From: an uncultured Bacteroidales bacterium
GTDB taxonomy: Bacteria > Bacteroidota > Bacteroidia > Bacteroidales > Bacteroidaceae
Direction: 5' to 3'
DNA length: 59,269 nt
Assembly: GCA_902800305.1 (NCBI GenBank)
Contig: CADCDP010000024.1
Location: 1-59,269, forward strand
A model generated the notes under the pieces. It ran no database searches. It was not told where the DNA came from and worked only from the letters and a program-made list of their open reading frames with translations. The translations under genes and the position numbers were made by a program. Numbering within the stretch: the stretch's first letter is position 1; every line of letters begins with the position of its first letter. Shown here piece after piece: positions 46,301 through 54,357 of the stretch.

Positions 46301-49300
46301 CATGGGCGATGCCATTTCCTTCCCACAGGGCAACTACACCTTCAGGGCCTATACCATGACGATGTACGGCAACGAACCCATCTATGTTTACAGCAAAGAG
46401 ACCGTGGTGGTGAAAGACAACGTCGCACCCACCGCGCTCACCACACCCACACCCACCAATGGCATCCTGGGCTATGGCGATGACATGGCGGTGGAGTTCA
46501 ACGAAGACATCGTGCCCGGCTACGTCAGCGACAAGAACGTCATCATCACCGCCAAACTCAACCGTCAGGAGGTAGACCACGACGTGGCCAAGCAACTGGG
46601 TGGCGACACCGAACAACACACCGTGAACCCCATCTTCCTCAACGGCGACTTCACCGTCAACTTCTGGATGAAGTGGAGTGAGGCAGGAAGCATCCTCAAG
46701 CATGGCCGCGACCGATTCGCCCTCAACGTGGACGAGGCAGGCCATATCGTAGTCAACATCGGACAGGCTCAGTTTGTCAGCAGCAAAGTACTGCCCAAGG
46801 ACGAATGGGTATTCCTTGCCTTAAACTTCAAGGACAACGACATGCGGCTGTCTGCAATGGCACAGCATGGCACACAGACCATCCAACTCTTCAACAGCCA
46901 GGAGGTCGACTCCGTGTCGCTTTCCACCATAGTCTATTCCGATGACAACAACTTCTACCTTGGCAATATGAAGGGGGCCATCCACGACCTGTGCCTCTAT
47001 GGCATCTGGCGTGACCTGAACGACGTGGCCGCTACCAAGTATCAAGCCAAGGACGGCTACGTGTATGGACTGATGAGCTACTGGCCCATGAACGAGGGAC
47101 ACGGCAACGTGGCGGCCGACGCCCGCCACACGCACGACTTCATGGTCGACGGACAGTGGGAAATCGACAACTTGAACTATGCCTTCGCACTCCAGAACGT
47201 GAACGACGCTACAGGAGTGGTAGCCAACATCGCGCGCATCAACACCTACCGTGAGGAGAGTTACGCCATCGAACTATGGCACAAGGCAGCGGCGGCCAGT
47301 GGTACGGCCGAAGAGGGTATCTTCGAGACCGATGCCACCCCATCCAACCGCCTGAGCCTGCACTACGACGCACAGAAGAACCTGGTGCTCGACTACGGCA
47401 CGAAGTCGCAGACAGTGGCCACTGCCGACGTGGCGACCTACGGCGACTGGCACCACCTCGCCCTCAACGTCGTCCGCGGACAGTCGGCCATCTTCTACTG
47501 CGACGGCAAGCGCACGGCAGTCATCAGCGAGGGCGACGTGCCCATGCTTGAAGGAGCCACGATGACCTTCGGAAAGCACTCTGCGGGCATCGTCGACGAG
47601 GTGCGCATCTGGAAGGCTACCATCCAGGAGAACCGCCTGCTACAGAACATATACAACACGCTCGACACCACTGATGTATACTCGCGTGGTCTTGTGGCCT
47701 ATTATCCCTTCGAGAAAGACGCCGTGGTGTTCGGCGAGGAGACCAAGGTCTTCACCCTCGACGACATGGCACCCGGCCAGCCCCGGCAGTCCATCCAGTA
47801 TGCTGCGGCAGCATCGCAGCAGGAATCTCCTGCCGCCGACATCGCCCCGCCACTCCAGAACGCCATCCTGGAGACGAAGTTGGACGCCACACCGGTGGCA
47901 TCTGAGCGCAAGGTGGTCATCAGGCTGAGGGATACCGCCGGTGTGTCGCCACGCGACATGGAGGGATGCCTGCTCAACATCACCGTCGACAAGGTGAACG
48001 ACATGCACGGCAACCAGTCCGACCCCATCCGCTGGACGGCCTACGTGCAGAAGAACACGCTGAAGTGGGCAAAAGACAGTGTCACCGTCATCAAGAAGTT
48101 TGGCGATGAGTATTACTTCGACGTCGACATCGTCAACAAGGGCAGCAAAACCGAGTACTATACCTTGCAAAACATGCCCGAATGGCTATCGCTCGTCGAT
48201 GCCATCGACGGCTCACTAGTCGAGTCCACTGGCGACTTGGTACCGCAGACCAGTAAGACACTGCGCTTCCTCGTGAAACCGCTGGTTGCCGTAGGCAACT
48301 ACAGCGTGAACGTCGGCTTGCAGGGCAACGATGAAATCCTGGAGTCGCTCAGCATCTTGATGAGAGTACGTGGCGAGGCACCCAACTGGACAGTGAACCC
48401 CGACCTTTACGAAAACAATATGAGCATTGTCGGACAGATCTATGTCAACGGCGTGCTCATGGGCAACAGCGAGAGTTGCGTGGCCGCCTTCATCGACGGC
48501 GAGTGTCGTGGCGTGGCCAACATCGAGCCCATGCGCGGCGCGGCTTTCGTGGCGTTGAGCGTCTATGGCACGGCACATCAGAATGTCAACGGCGTCATAA
48601 CCGACCTCGACAACGGCAAGGACGTCACCTTCCGCATCTGGGATGCTTCCAAGGGCATCACCTATACCAACGTCAACATCACATTGCCGTCGGCCGACAC
48701 GCCGGTCACCTCCGTCAAGTTCGACAACTCCGCCACCTACGGCAATTTCAACAATCCGGTGATTTTCACGAAGAGCAACATGATAGAGCAAGAACTCAGG
48801 CTGAGGCCAAACTGGAACTGGATCTCGCTGGGCGTGGAGCCTGTCGACACAAAGACCTCCGTGGTATTCGGCGACCTCACATCATGGAACGTCTATATCA
48901 AGGATCGCTCTACGGGAACCTATTACAGCAACGGCACCTACTGGGACGGCTCGCTCAACGACGTACATGCCAACACGATGTACAAGATGAACCTGTCGAA
49001 GTTGTCGAAGAGCATCGAACTGCCCACACCGCTTCCCATCACTGGAGAGCCGCCGAAGACAGACCTGGCGAAGGTGACGCTGAAGAACGGATGGAACTGG
49101 ATAGGCTATCTGCCTGCTGTCGCCATGACACCTGACGTGGCACTCGCCGGTGCCAACCCGCAAGAGGGCGACGAAGTGAAGTCGCAACAGGGCTTCGCCT
49201 TCTACGGACCCTACGGATGGGAAGGCAACCTCCACATTCTGGAAAGCGGAAAGGGCTACCTCTATCACAGTGTCGACCCCAACACCAAGCAGTTCTCCTA

Positions 49301-49838
49301 TCCTGCTGTCTCGATGGCCAATGCACCGTTGCATAGCCCGGCACACAGCCAGTGGGCAAACGAGCCGTCCATCTTCGACCCTGTCGAGCCCGAGACCTAC
49401 CCCGACAACATGTCCATGGTCATAAAATTGGTTAAGGAAGACGAGGTGGTCACCGATGCTGAACTGGGAGCCTTTGTCGACAACGAATGCCGTGGCGCTG
49501 CCACCGCTTCTGAAGACAGCGGACTCTACTACCTGCTCATTGCCGGCGAAGGCAACGGCAAGCCGATGGAGGTTCGTGCCGCCATCAACGGTTCCATCGT
49601 CACCGTCTGCACCGAGGTGGCTTACAATAGTGACGCCATCATCGGCACGCCCTGGGAGCCGCTCGTCATTGACATTGCCGACGTGAACGGCATCCGCACA
49701 CTGACCGTTGACGAAGAGAACGGCCGGTGGTATAACTTACAGGGACAGGTGATGGGAGAGAAGAAGCCCAATGCTTCTGGCGTGTATATCCATCGCCAAG
49801 CCAATGGGACGACGAAAATCTTCAAGAAAATGAAATGA
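40332..49838 (+). CDS. Giant (3,168-residue) secreted LamG-domain protein
   Basis: The signal peptide is about residues 1-28 (ending SNMLAQ). Residues 30-200 hold a duplicated beta-prism-like unit (YITDVMTIG ... DLNSGAGGWDVYIAYK and MNTGAGGADIFIQQHF) similar to MABP domains. MBG- and fibronectin-III-like domains follow (about 220-400). LamG/concanavalin-like lectin domains lie near residues 663-816 (FSIQMWLRPEEF), 2100-2256 (FTVNFWMKWSEAG) and 2283-2456 (YAIELWHKAAAASG). A carboxypeptidase-regulatory-like region (TDANGNYVI, TDANGYYELSV) follows the first. The end has two repeats: NMS(I/M)V...AFxDxECRGxA, and the WNWIS / GWNWIGYL pair. The tail is WYNLQGQVM ... SGVYIHRQANGTTKI. Probably a surface-exposed carbohydrate or matrix adhesin. 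Confidence 0.88.
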   Translation: MKAKSFNHLQQRLALVAIMLLGASNMLAQEYITDVMTIGAKKGKGTALKEEYRNKGWTVCDRDLNSGAGGWDVYIAYKTSSHADPEKGYITDICTSNKWVDKFTFENRIYQRALSNSGFNGDLNRDASGSDILVFFTRDHHNLHSYGSENRVMTALTTTSKADDSDPNTAVVSWRNSNHSGACDMNTGAGGADIFIQQHFTTQKLEWKGKPTFATNLTFNGWPQSLLVSNQWNDNFGTPTYRVNGDKWTTTVPEATEVGNYTIDVYLSGTGFANNSDTISGTATINPPIAKANSLNGVFNQADKKVYLSWNAPSIPGNYTDFQWVLYRDGKKIAELAPSVRTYSDDGFTNEANPVYDLYYVSKFWDVTTKRDDTKASVTVSTVRTVPVNGVEVETLNDRIIFRWTSDAYPVGFGNKFRIFVGDEEAPIYVLTPADMQNSFRWEHRTTDAHSNRQNKVDPEGFPYTEEPLNACDPQDYRIEGVIGDKVLNTYEIDSKAIGDATLFYDLDATKGVHEGIVKLSWHVNRQGSDLPKTYIVERRQAEQEGEAWTMLTRISNTDDYLTYDDQTALPGLFYDYRVTIEDKCSDGAVISNQQTTIGFAKMSGTVTGRIAFGSSGTAVQGVEVVMRKNSSGDIDTDQFHSIYFTDVNGGVMWQYPSDDYAPEQFSSADFSIQMWLRPEEFNEGTVVDFGNGVGLRMTADGRLAFNDGTATHPFDGVTLLKDVYNHVVLTRSGQTITCHVLNIGESDVEPTVHSATLDKINAQWPMTGAKQLELGHFKGMVDEFRLWTKCLTEAEILENFDHLLVGNETQLETYWTFDEGLRTQFFDYSRNNTSYHHHHGSVGSNAKPSTVTPTSLALKAKTDANGNYVIQGIPFSGEGTTYSVVPMYGIHEFNPNRMLLFFNNKSLVHNNTDFEDVSSFIMSGHIHYAGTDVPADSVQLYIDGIVQTKDGAVVQTDANGYYELSVPIGRHFVEARRSGHTFVESGRYPTQGTFHFDRRVQHDFIDSTLVNFVGRVGGGERNDTLAVGFAASKNNIGIATIQLAINNESLSLNTSDVERTWASDTTSINSSAWTGTKYDAKYIFIRTDSLTGEFSALLPPLRYKIKSIGIDNNPDIAFLSLPEINLTNCLQEYTDEILPEDRAPSLLIGPDKYKYNTKKIFTYWALPQIDVTEKVNGDTGAYGMQELLDYPIGTTDAPETVTISDIWKQEADGTISYLLGYPLYKKGATVNYELFGYEKYTNIDGDEPVDDIIPMHDQVITITNEMGEDQKVIYKVDDPTTGYQVGQVYDLESNTVTLDANGKVSYKWGVGLPNIISPFSRNVSIILERNDRTYVPFSLNAIVLGDLPEGNNFVTRGPDLVQFVLRDPPGAKSSTTLKRAVVNGTTEFSSDMAVGDHKLVFQNLVGEDFEAGAGWGFITIHHSKTYDETTLGTHATWRSGDSDETAWTTTYTQAISTGSAWPYVGSAGDVFVGTATNILTGKTRNLCIVRNSEGKYMLSVEDALSLGQEVTTTFNYSAYELENVMIPKWKDQRLAYLIEVPDSVTARNFVNNGKNSLYVTWVGKNLDTEYEKDVNYFVIPPKVVNENEMDSVGWCTQQIKSWQNVLADNEENKVNAMRSRTSNIAEPWNGWENFSIDGGSTRSYSVSQETSTVHKSQTTWYMGAILTEEFAFKIANFASWGVHTTIANEVGREQSDIDGEIHKNSMEWDYVLNEGNPDTDLSIDKYPSGLAGYSDVFSLFGGQTYNPYEGKEYSKWFEPGQHVLSNGSEQMEQPDIRISTDGVNSAKEATLTDVPAGQTGQFTLFLSNKNNANRHYDPIFQFMVPDTYNQKGLRIQMDGKPLSSGQNILVPQGETVQKVILVSQTDQGVLDYDSVSIRLASRYQPIEINDEVILHVHFNPGSSPIDLLVSEPVFNIETMDRTHGRLEMRLTNFDRQFRGMKKLGVEYRYEGSTSWAQPAELQFVVNEADSTTLGGKPLPAEGDLRLSFDMGDAISFPQGNYTFRAYTMTMYGNEPIYVYSKETVVVKDNVAPTALTTPTPTNGILGYGDDMAVEFNEDIVPGYVSDKNVIITAKLNRQEVDHDVAKQLGGDTEQHTVNPIFLNGDFTVNFWMKWSEAGSILKHGRDRFALNVDEAGHIVVNIGQAQFVSSKVLPKDEWVFLALNFKDNDMRLSAMAQHGTQTIQLFNSQEVDSVSLSTIVYSDDNNFYLGNMKGAIHDLCLYGIWRDLNDVAATKYQAKDGYVYGLMSYWPMNEGHGNVAADARHTHDFMVDGQWEIDNLNYAFALQNVNDATGVVANIARINTYREESYAIELWHKAAAASGTAEEGIFETDATPSNRLSLHYDAQKNLVLDYGTKSQTVATADVATYGDWHHLALNVVRGQSAIFYCDGKRTAVISEGDVPMLEGATMTFGKHSAGIVDEVRIWKATIQENRLLQNIYNTLDTTDVYSRGLVAYYPFEKDAVVFGEETKVFTLDDMAPGQPRQSIQYAAAASQQESPAADIAPPLQNAILETKLDATPVASERKVVIRLRDTAGVSPRDMEGCLLNITVDKVNDMHGNQSDPIRWTAYVQKNTLKWAKDSVTVIKKFGDEYYFDVDIVNKGSKTEYYTLQNMPEWLSLVDAIDGSLVESTGDLVPQTSKTLRFLVKPLVAVGNYSVNVGLQGNDEILESLSILMRVRGEAPNWTVNPDLYENNMSIVGQIYVNGVLMGNSESCVAAFIDGECRGVANIEPMRGAAFVALSVYGTAHQNVNGVITDLDNGKDVTFRIWDASKGITYTNVNITLPSADTPVTSVKFDNSATYGNFNNPVIFTKSNMIEQELRLRPNWNWISLGVEPVDTKTSVVFGDLTSWNVYIKDRSTGTYYSNGTYWDGSLNDVHANTMYKMNLSKLSKSIELPTPLPITGEPPKTDLAKVTLKNGWNWIGYLPAVAMTPDVALAGANPQEGDEVKSQQGFAFYGPYGWEGNLHILESGKGYLYHSVDPNTKQFSYPAVSMANAPLHSPAHSQWANEPSIFDPVEPETYPDNMSMVIKLVKEDEVVTDAELGAFVDNECRGAATASEDSGLYYLLIAGEGNGKPMEVRAAINGSIVTVCTEVAYNSDAIIGTPWEPLVIDIADVNGIRTLTVDEENGRWYNLQGQVMGEKKPNASGVYIHRQANGTTKIFKKMK

Positions 49839-49880
49839 TGTAAAGATAAAAGTTTCACATTTGCTCAACTTCTTGTAGTC

Positions 49881-49985
49881 CAGGAGTTACAGGAGTTCAG
49901 ACAATAGCACGAATTCAACTCATCATATTCAATGGTGGTTGATTAGGGAAATGTCTGAACTCCTATACTTCTGTAACTACTGAAC
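49881..49985. repeat. Inverted repeat after the LamG giant (divergent GGAGTT family)
   Basis: AGGAGTTCAGACA (49891-49903) pairs with TGTCTGAACTCCT (49952-49964). The outer arms also agree loosely (GGAGTTACAGGAGTT against AACTCCTATACTTCTGTAACT). It probably ends transcription from both sides and belongs to the same word family as the GTCTAAGGAGT repeats. Confidence 0.6.
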
Positions 49986-50154
49986 TGCTGTCAGGGATAG
50001 TTTGGATGAATTTGACCGATACATGGCAATGAATCTTCTCGAATGCAAGATTGAGAGATGGACCGACTCTTCGTAGCAAGGTGTCTTTCATTACACTGAA
50101 CTTACTTATTTCTTGTATTCTATTGAAGTCTTTGTAGAAAGCATCTTTTTGCAA
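49963..50154 (-). CDS. Possible small protein
   Basis: A 63-residue frame with a TTG start (MQKDAFYKDFNRIQEISKFS...) that overlaps the inverted repeat at its end. The composition is plausible for a protein (KDTLLRRVGPSLNLAFEKIH) but no family is recognised and no ribosome-binding site stands out. It may be a gene fragment. The rest of 49839-50237 contains no other gene. Confidence 0.25.
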   Translation of the reverse strand: MQKDAFYKDFNRIQEISKFSVMKDTLLRRVGPSLNLAFEKIHCHVSVKFIQTIPDSSSVVTEV

Positions 50155-50237
50155 CTTGTCATCTCTTTATTTTACCTGTTTTTCTTTAGTCACGCGAAGC
50201 ATAAAATAACTTTCGAAATTTAAATAAGAAGAATTCT

Positions 50238-52472
50238 CTACTTCACCAACACCTTCAGGGTGCGGCCATCGGCAGTCTTGATGATGTTCAGACCCTTCTG
50301 TGGTGCGGAGAGTTGGCGACCATCCACAGAGAATCGGGCAACAGGGGTGCTGTCTGCTTCCGACGTGATGTCGCCAATACCCGTGGTGTAGTCATTGATG
50401 GCGCACTGTGCGGCATTGACGATGTCGCCCGTCGTGCGGTCGATGAGCAATGCGACAGCCTTCAGCTTGGTCTTGTCCTGAATGAGCGCGTTCGACGAGA
50501 TGTCGGCTGTGTAGCTGTAGGTGATGGGTGCTTCAGCTGTGAAGGCCGTTGGGATGGAACCGTTGACACCGTTCTTGATGTTCCATGCAGCGACCGCCAC
50601 GTGATTAAATTCAACGCCAGTCACCTTCGCGGGGGAGCTGTACCAGAACGGATTGGACATTGCATACGAAGCATTGCCACTCAGATTATTGGCTTGAGCC
50701 CATGAAGAGCCGGTGCCTTTCATGCCGTCTTCCACCAGCACGAAGGCTATGCCATACTGACCTGCGTCCTCCGAATAGACGAACCTCGTGTCTGTGTCAA
50801 TTCTGACAGCTGTCTGTCCCTCGTTTGCCCAACAAGCGGTGGCAGCAATCTCAGCGATGGTGTTCTCTTCGAGACATTCATTCAAATAATATTCCAACGT
50901 ACTTGCAGCAGGATAGGCATCGAAGGCACGGTTGATGAAGGAGCTGGGATAGCCAGAAACCATGTAGGCAATGGGATGGTAATCAGATGTTTCCATAGGG
51001 TCACTACTATGTGCCGCAATCAGCACCACCTTGTCGCCGAAGGTTTTGCTGGCGTATTCCATGCCGTCGTAACCCAGGGGACACCATCCGCACCAAGTGC
51101 CTGTAAACTCCTCGACCACAGGCGTGGCAACAGGTTTCCTCGAAATCGTAATCAACAAACCTGTGGCTGTCTGCACGGTAGCCTCGTTGGGTACATCGTT
51201 CACCTTAGTGATGGTCAGCAGTTTGTCATACTTTCGGGTGTCGCTGTCAGCATCGAAAGGAAGATAGACGGTGGTGGTGGTGTTGAAATCCAAGTCAGCC
51301 ATCTGGTAGGTCTTTTCAGCCGATACGTTGCCGTTGGTCGTGATGGTGTAGGCGATGGAATGGATGGTTTCCTTGCCAAGGTTGATGATATCTACAGGCA
51401 CTTCCACCTGCGAGCCTTTCAACGCGTAGTTCGTGCCGAAGTCGGACGGTGTGACACTGTTATTGCGGAGCACCACACCGTCAAGCAGCACTTGCAAGGC
51501 CAATTTGCCGAGGCCCTCTCCATAAGAATCCAACCAGGCTTTTCCTGCCACGCGATAGAACCACGAATTGGGCACTTCCTTTCCACCAACCTTAATGAGG
51601 TAAGCGGCATCGCTGATGCTGAACGTGTAGCCGATGTAGCACTGGGCGTTGTTGATGCAGTAGGGGGTGGTCAGCTCGATTTCGTTAAGCCCTTTCTTCA
51701 ACGCCGACTTGGGGATTTTCTGTGTGTAGTCAGCATTCGAGACGTATTCGGGCAGGCTGCTCGAAATCCAAAGCGTCACGTCGCTGCTGATGGCTGAAAG
51801 GTCGTTGCCCAACCAAAAGCGCACCGCCTTCACCGTTCCTGTCCCTGCGATGGGATGCCCTGCCGGCACACCGATAGCCATATCGTAGGTGGTGGCTGAT
51901 CCACTGCCGAGGACTAAGGGATTATTCTTGGCATCTTGGTCGGTGAAATAGCCCCACCAAAATGGTTCTTCGGCATTGCCGTTCACGAACCTGATGTTCA
52001 CGGTCTTGCGCTCGATGCCGATGGTGACGGTCAGTTGGGCATCCAGCACACCCTCTGTCGTGATGCCCGTTGCATCAAACTGAACTTGGCAGATGCCGTC
52101 AGCGTCGAGGCTAAAGGTCTTGTCAGCAGCAGTCTTTACATTCATCGGCAGGCACTCGCCACCCATGCACCACTGCACCATGTTGGCCGTGAAGGTCTTC
52201 GACGTGATGGCTATCGAGGCGGTGCCCGACTTCTTGCCAAGATCGGTCGAAGCGACAATCAGACCGTTCTTGGGGTTGGTGCTGGGATTGGTGGCGCACT
52301 CCATCTCGCCGAATCCCCAACTGTCCTCGGCGGCATAGATGGTGACAGTTGCCCCATCTTCCAATGCCTTTCCTTCATAGCGGAACTCAAAAGCACTTGC
52401 GCAAATGGGCACAACGCATAGCAGCGTCATCACCATTGCACGCATTTCATGTGTAAAACTTATCATTTTCAT
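50238..52472 (-). CDS. Omp28-related outer-membrane/surface protein with thioredoxin-like motif
   Basis: A 744-residue secreted protein with a signal peptide (about 1-27, ending ICASA). The first 330 residues are beta-sandwich, BACON-like. The Omp28-type domain starts near residue 440 with EEFTGTWCGWCPLGYDGMEY, where CGWC is a thioredoxin-like pair, and runs through HPIAYMVSGYPSSFINRAFD to FNHVAVAAWNIKNGVNGSIP. The C-terminal tail (RFSVDGRQL ... ADGRTLKVLVK) is the shared sorting-type tail. Omp28 of Porphyromonas is a surface adhesin-like protein; a redox role is not shown. The gene lies alone between two repeat elements. Confidence 0.85.
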   Translation of the reverse strand: MKMISFTHEMRAMVMTLLCVVPICASAFEFRYEGKALEDGATVTIYAAEDSWGFGEMECATNPSTNPKNGLIVASTDLGKKSGTASIAITSKTFTANMVQWCMGGECLPMNVKTAADKTFSLDADGICQVQFDATGITTEGVLDAQLTVTIGIERKTVNIRFVNGNAEEPFWWGYFTDQDAKNNPLVLGSGSATTYDMAIGVPAGHPIAGTGTVKAVRFWLGNDLSAISSDVTLWISSSLPEYVSNADYTQKIPKSALKKGLNEIELTTPYCINNAQCYIGYTFSISDAAYLIKVGGKEVPNSWFYRVAGKAWLDSYGEGLGKLALQVLLDGVVLRNNSVTPSDFGTNYALKGSQVEVPVDIINLGKETIHSIAYTITTNGNVSAEKTYQMADLDFNTTTTVYLPFDADSDTRKYDKLLTITKVNDVPNEATVQTATGLLITISRKPVATPVVEEFTGTWCGWCPLGYDGMEYASKTFGDKVVLIAAHSSDPMETSDYHPIAYMVSGYPSSFINRAFDAYPAASTLEYYLNECLEENTIAEIAATACWANEGQTAVRIDTDTRFVYSEDAGQYGIAFVLVEDGMKGTGSSWAQANNLSGNASYAMSNPFWYSSPAKVTGVEFNHVAVAAWNIKNGVNGSIPTAFTAEAPITYSYTADISSNALIQDKTKLKAVALLIDRTTGDIVNAAQCAINDYTTGIGDITSEADSTPVARFSVDGRQLSAPQKGLNIIKTADGRTLKVLVK

Positions 52473-52509
52473 AGATTACAGTTCTTTTATTGTTAATACG
52501 AATTTCTTT

Positions 52510-52580
52510 GTCTAAGGAGTTTGGGAGTTTAGGAGTTTTTTCTGGCGGGGCCACTCCTTTACTCCTTGACTCCTTAGAGA
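52510..52580. repeat. GTCTAAGGAGT palindromic repeat, copy F
   Basis: A 71-bp palindrome, GTCTAAGGAGTTTGGGAGTT on the left and ACTCCTTGACTCCTTAGA on the right. Its centre is different (TTCTGGCGGGGCC), so arms and centre evolve separately. It lies between the Omp28 gene and the 36-bp palindrome. Confidence 0.7.
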
Positions 52581-52610
52581 TTTACTTCACTATTACCTTG
52601 AACTTCGTTC

Positions 52611-52646
52611 GAGCTCGCTCACGCTCGATAAAGCATGAGCGAGCTC
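52611..52646. repeat. 36-bp REP-like palindrome, copy 1
   Basis: GAGCTCGCTCACGCT, loop CGATAA, AGCATGAGCGAGCTC. The arms are 15 bp with one mismatch, which is a G-U pair in minus-strand RNA. It lies 10 bp after the stop of the broken gene tail at 52657. Beyond it, in the same minus-strand frame, a second lysine-rich tail (KFKVIVK, stop) can be read. An identical copy lies at 56621. Confidence 0.85.
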
Positions 52647-52656
52647 TGCTTTATTC

Positions 52657-52834
52657 TCACTTAATCACTACCTTACGTCCGTTGTTGATATAGATGCCTT
52701 TCGCCGTCGGCTTGCCGTTGAGACGGCAACCGTCCAGCGAGTACCACTCATTGTCCGAATTCGTGGGATTCGTGAAATTCGTGGTTAGAATTCCCGTTGC
52801 GTTACTATCGTCGCCGAAGTTCAGCACAAAGGCG
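52657..52834 (-). pseudogene. Out-of-frame C-terminal tail of the broken repeat protein
   Basis: The minus strand encodes AFVLNFGDDSNATGILTTNF, then NEWYSLDGCRLNGKPTAKGI and YINNGRKVVIK with stop TGA at 52657. This is a complete sorting-type tail but has no start codon. It is in a different frame from the preceding module, which ends KVNACRGYFPPLC at 52821. Comparison with the gene at 56629 (RGYFQLKGLTAGEPANGVRAFV) shows that about 40 bp are deleted at the joint. Confidence 0.75.
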
Positions 52835-53621
52835 GGAAGTAGCCGCGGCAGGCGTTTACCTTGAAGCCGGTGGCCGTCGGATAGTAGAGCGTGTTGTCAG
52901 CGCCGAGGTAGAGGTTGGTCTTCTCGTCGGTATAGATGCTCACGGGGCTGTAGGTGCCCACGAAATCAACATAGTCGGTCTCGACCTTGACAGGAGTCTC
53001 GCTGATGGTGATGCCGTTGAACACGGGGCTCTCGATGTCGGTGCCGGTGGCCCACTTCACGATATACGGCTTGCCGGCGGTAATGCTGGTCAGGTCATCA
53101 CTGAAGTTCATCGTCAGTGCGCCGCCGCTGAAGCTGGTCGATGCGAGCGTCTTCACCGTGGCTCCCTGCAAGGGCGTGCCGTTGAAGTCGTCCACGCTGA
53201 ACGGCAGGCACAGCGTGTTCCACTTGCCGTCCTTGTAGAGCGTGCGGCCCTGCAGCGTCACCTCGGCCAAGTAGCCATTAACCGCGTTGAGGGTCGTGCT
53301 GTTGTCGGCATTGTCGGCCAGGCTGATGGTAGCAGGGCCGCCCGCAATGGTGGTGAACTCTGCTCTGGGCAAGAAGTACTCTAAGCCCTTTTCGGCGGAT
53401 TCATCACCGGTCCAGAAGTAAGCGGGTGTGTTGTCTTGATATTCACCCAACCATTGAGTATAGACATTAAGATTCGAGGTACGCTCCAGAGTGCGGACTT
53501 CGATGGCAAGGTTCCTGCCGGTATAGCTTATCCACACCGGCGGCTGTGAACACGTCTTGGTCGGTTTCTTTAATCGACAACTGGAACTTTCCGCCGTGCA
53601 CTTGGATATTCTCTTTAGCAA
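52821..53621 (-). pseudogene. Frame-shifted C-terminal module of the repeat surface protein
   Basis: The real part starts at about SYTGRNLAIEVRTLERT (53525) and continues the repeat protein at 54260. It runs through LPRAEFTT into a Prevotella-type C-terminal module (VTLQGRTLYKDGKWNTLCLP, LTSITAGKPYIVKW, FNGITISETPVKV, TNLYLGADNTLYYP). The residues before SYTGR are out of frame. It lacks its own signal and start, and ends early because of the deletion at about 52834. The module is about 70 percent identical by eye to that of the gene at 56629. Confidence 0.75.
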
Positions 53622-54357
53622 TGAACTTGATGCCTGTAATCCTGCGGCCTTGGAGCGCGGCTACTTTCTCGGCGGGATAGATAAATTGTGATTCATAGTT
53701 GGTGTCGAACGACGTTGAGTTAGTCTTGATTGGAATTAGCCAATCGGTGTCATTTTGGGTAACACACACCGTCTCTTGTGTTGTCGATAGCGCTGTCCCC
53801 CTGACGGTGACATCGTTGATGGGGTCGGCATAGCCGAGAGCGTCGGTGACAATGACGCCGGCAGTGTAGTCGCCGGGTTCAAGGCCTTCGGGCGCAACAA
53901 AGTTGATGAAGAACTCCGCGCTGCTGCCCGCGGCGAGTTCGACGGGCCCGGCGGGCTCGACAGTGAACATTGAGGCATTCTCGCCGCTGAAGGTCACAAC
54001 GGGTTTCAAGGTCTGGTTGCCAGTGTTGGTCACAACAAGCCTCGATGCATCCAACGCTTTGCCGCTACCACTCATGCTAGTGCAGCCGATGATGGTTCTG
54101 CCAGAAGTCACCTCCATCGCGTACGAGGGTTCGCCATCAATTGTGGTGAACTCTGCTCTGGGCAAGAAGTACTCTAAGCCCTTTTCGGCGGATTCTTCAC
54201 CATATTTGAAGTAAGCGGGAGTGTTGTCTTGATATTCACCCAACCATTGAGTATAGACATTAAGATTCGAGGTACGCTCCAGAGTGCGGACTTCGATGGC
54301 AAGGTTCCTGCCGGTATAGCTCGCTGGTGTTGTCGCCGATTGAGGCGGTGGCTGCAA
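53467..54357 (-). pseudogene. Frame-shifted third repeat unit of the surface protein
   Basis: A 296-codon frame whose true part starts at SYTGRNLAIEVRTLERT (about 54325). It contains one full repeat: LAIEVRTLERTSNLNVY, LPRAEFTT, an ASH/choice-of-anchor-D-like Ig unit (VVTFSGENASMFTVEPAGPV), then QFIYPAEKVAALQGRRI. It breaks after FTAAGVDK into the false end LYRQEPCHRSPHSGAYLES. The first frame-shift, from the 54260 gene, is at about 54328. Confidence 0.75.
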
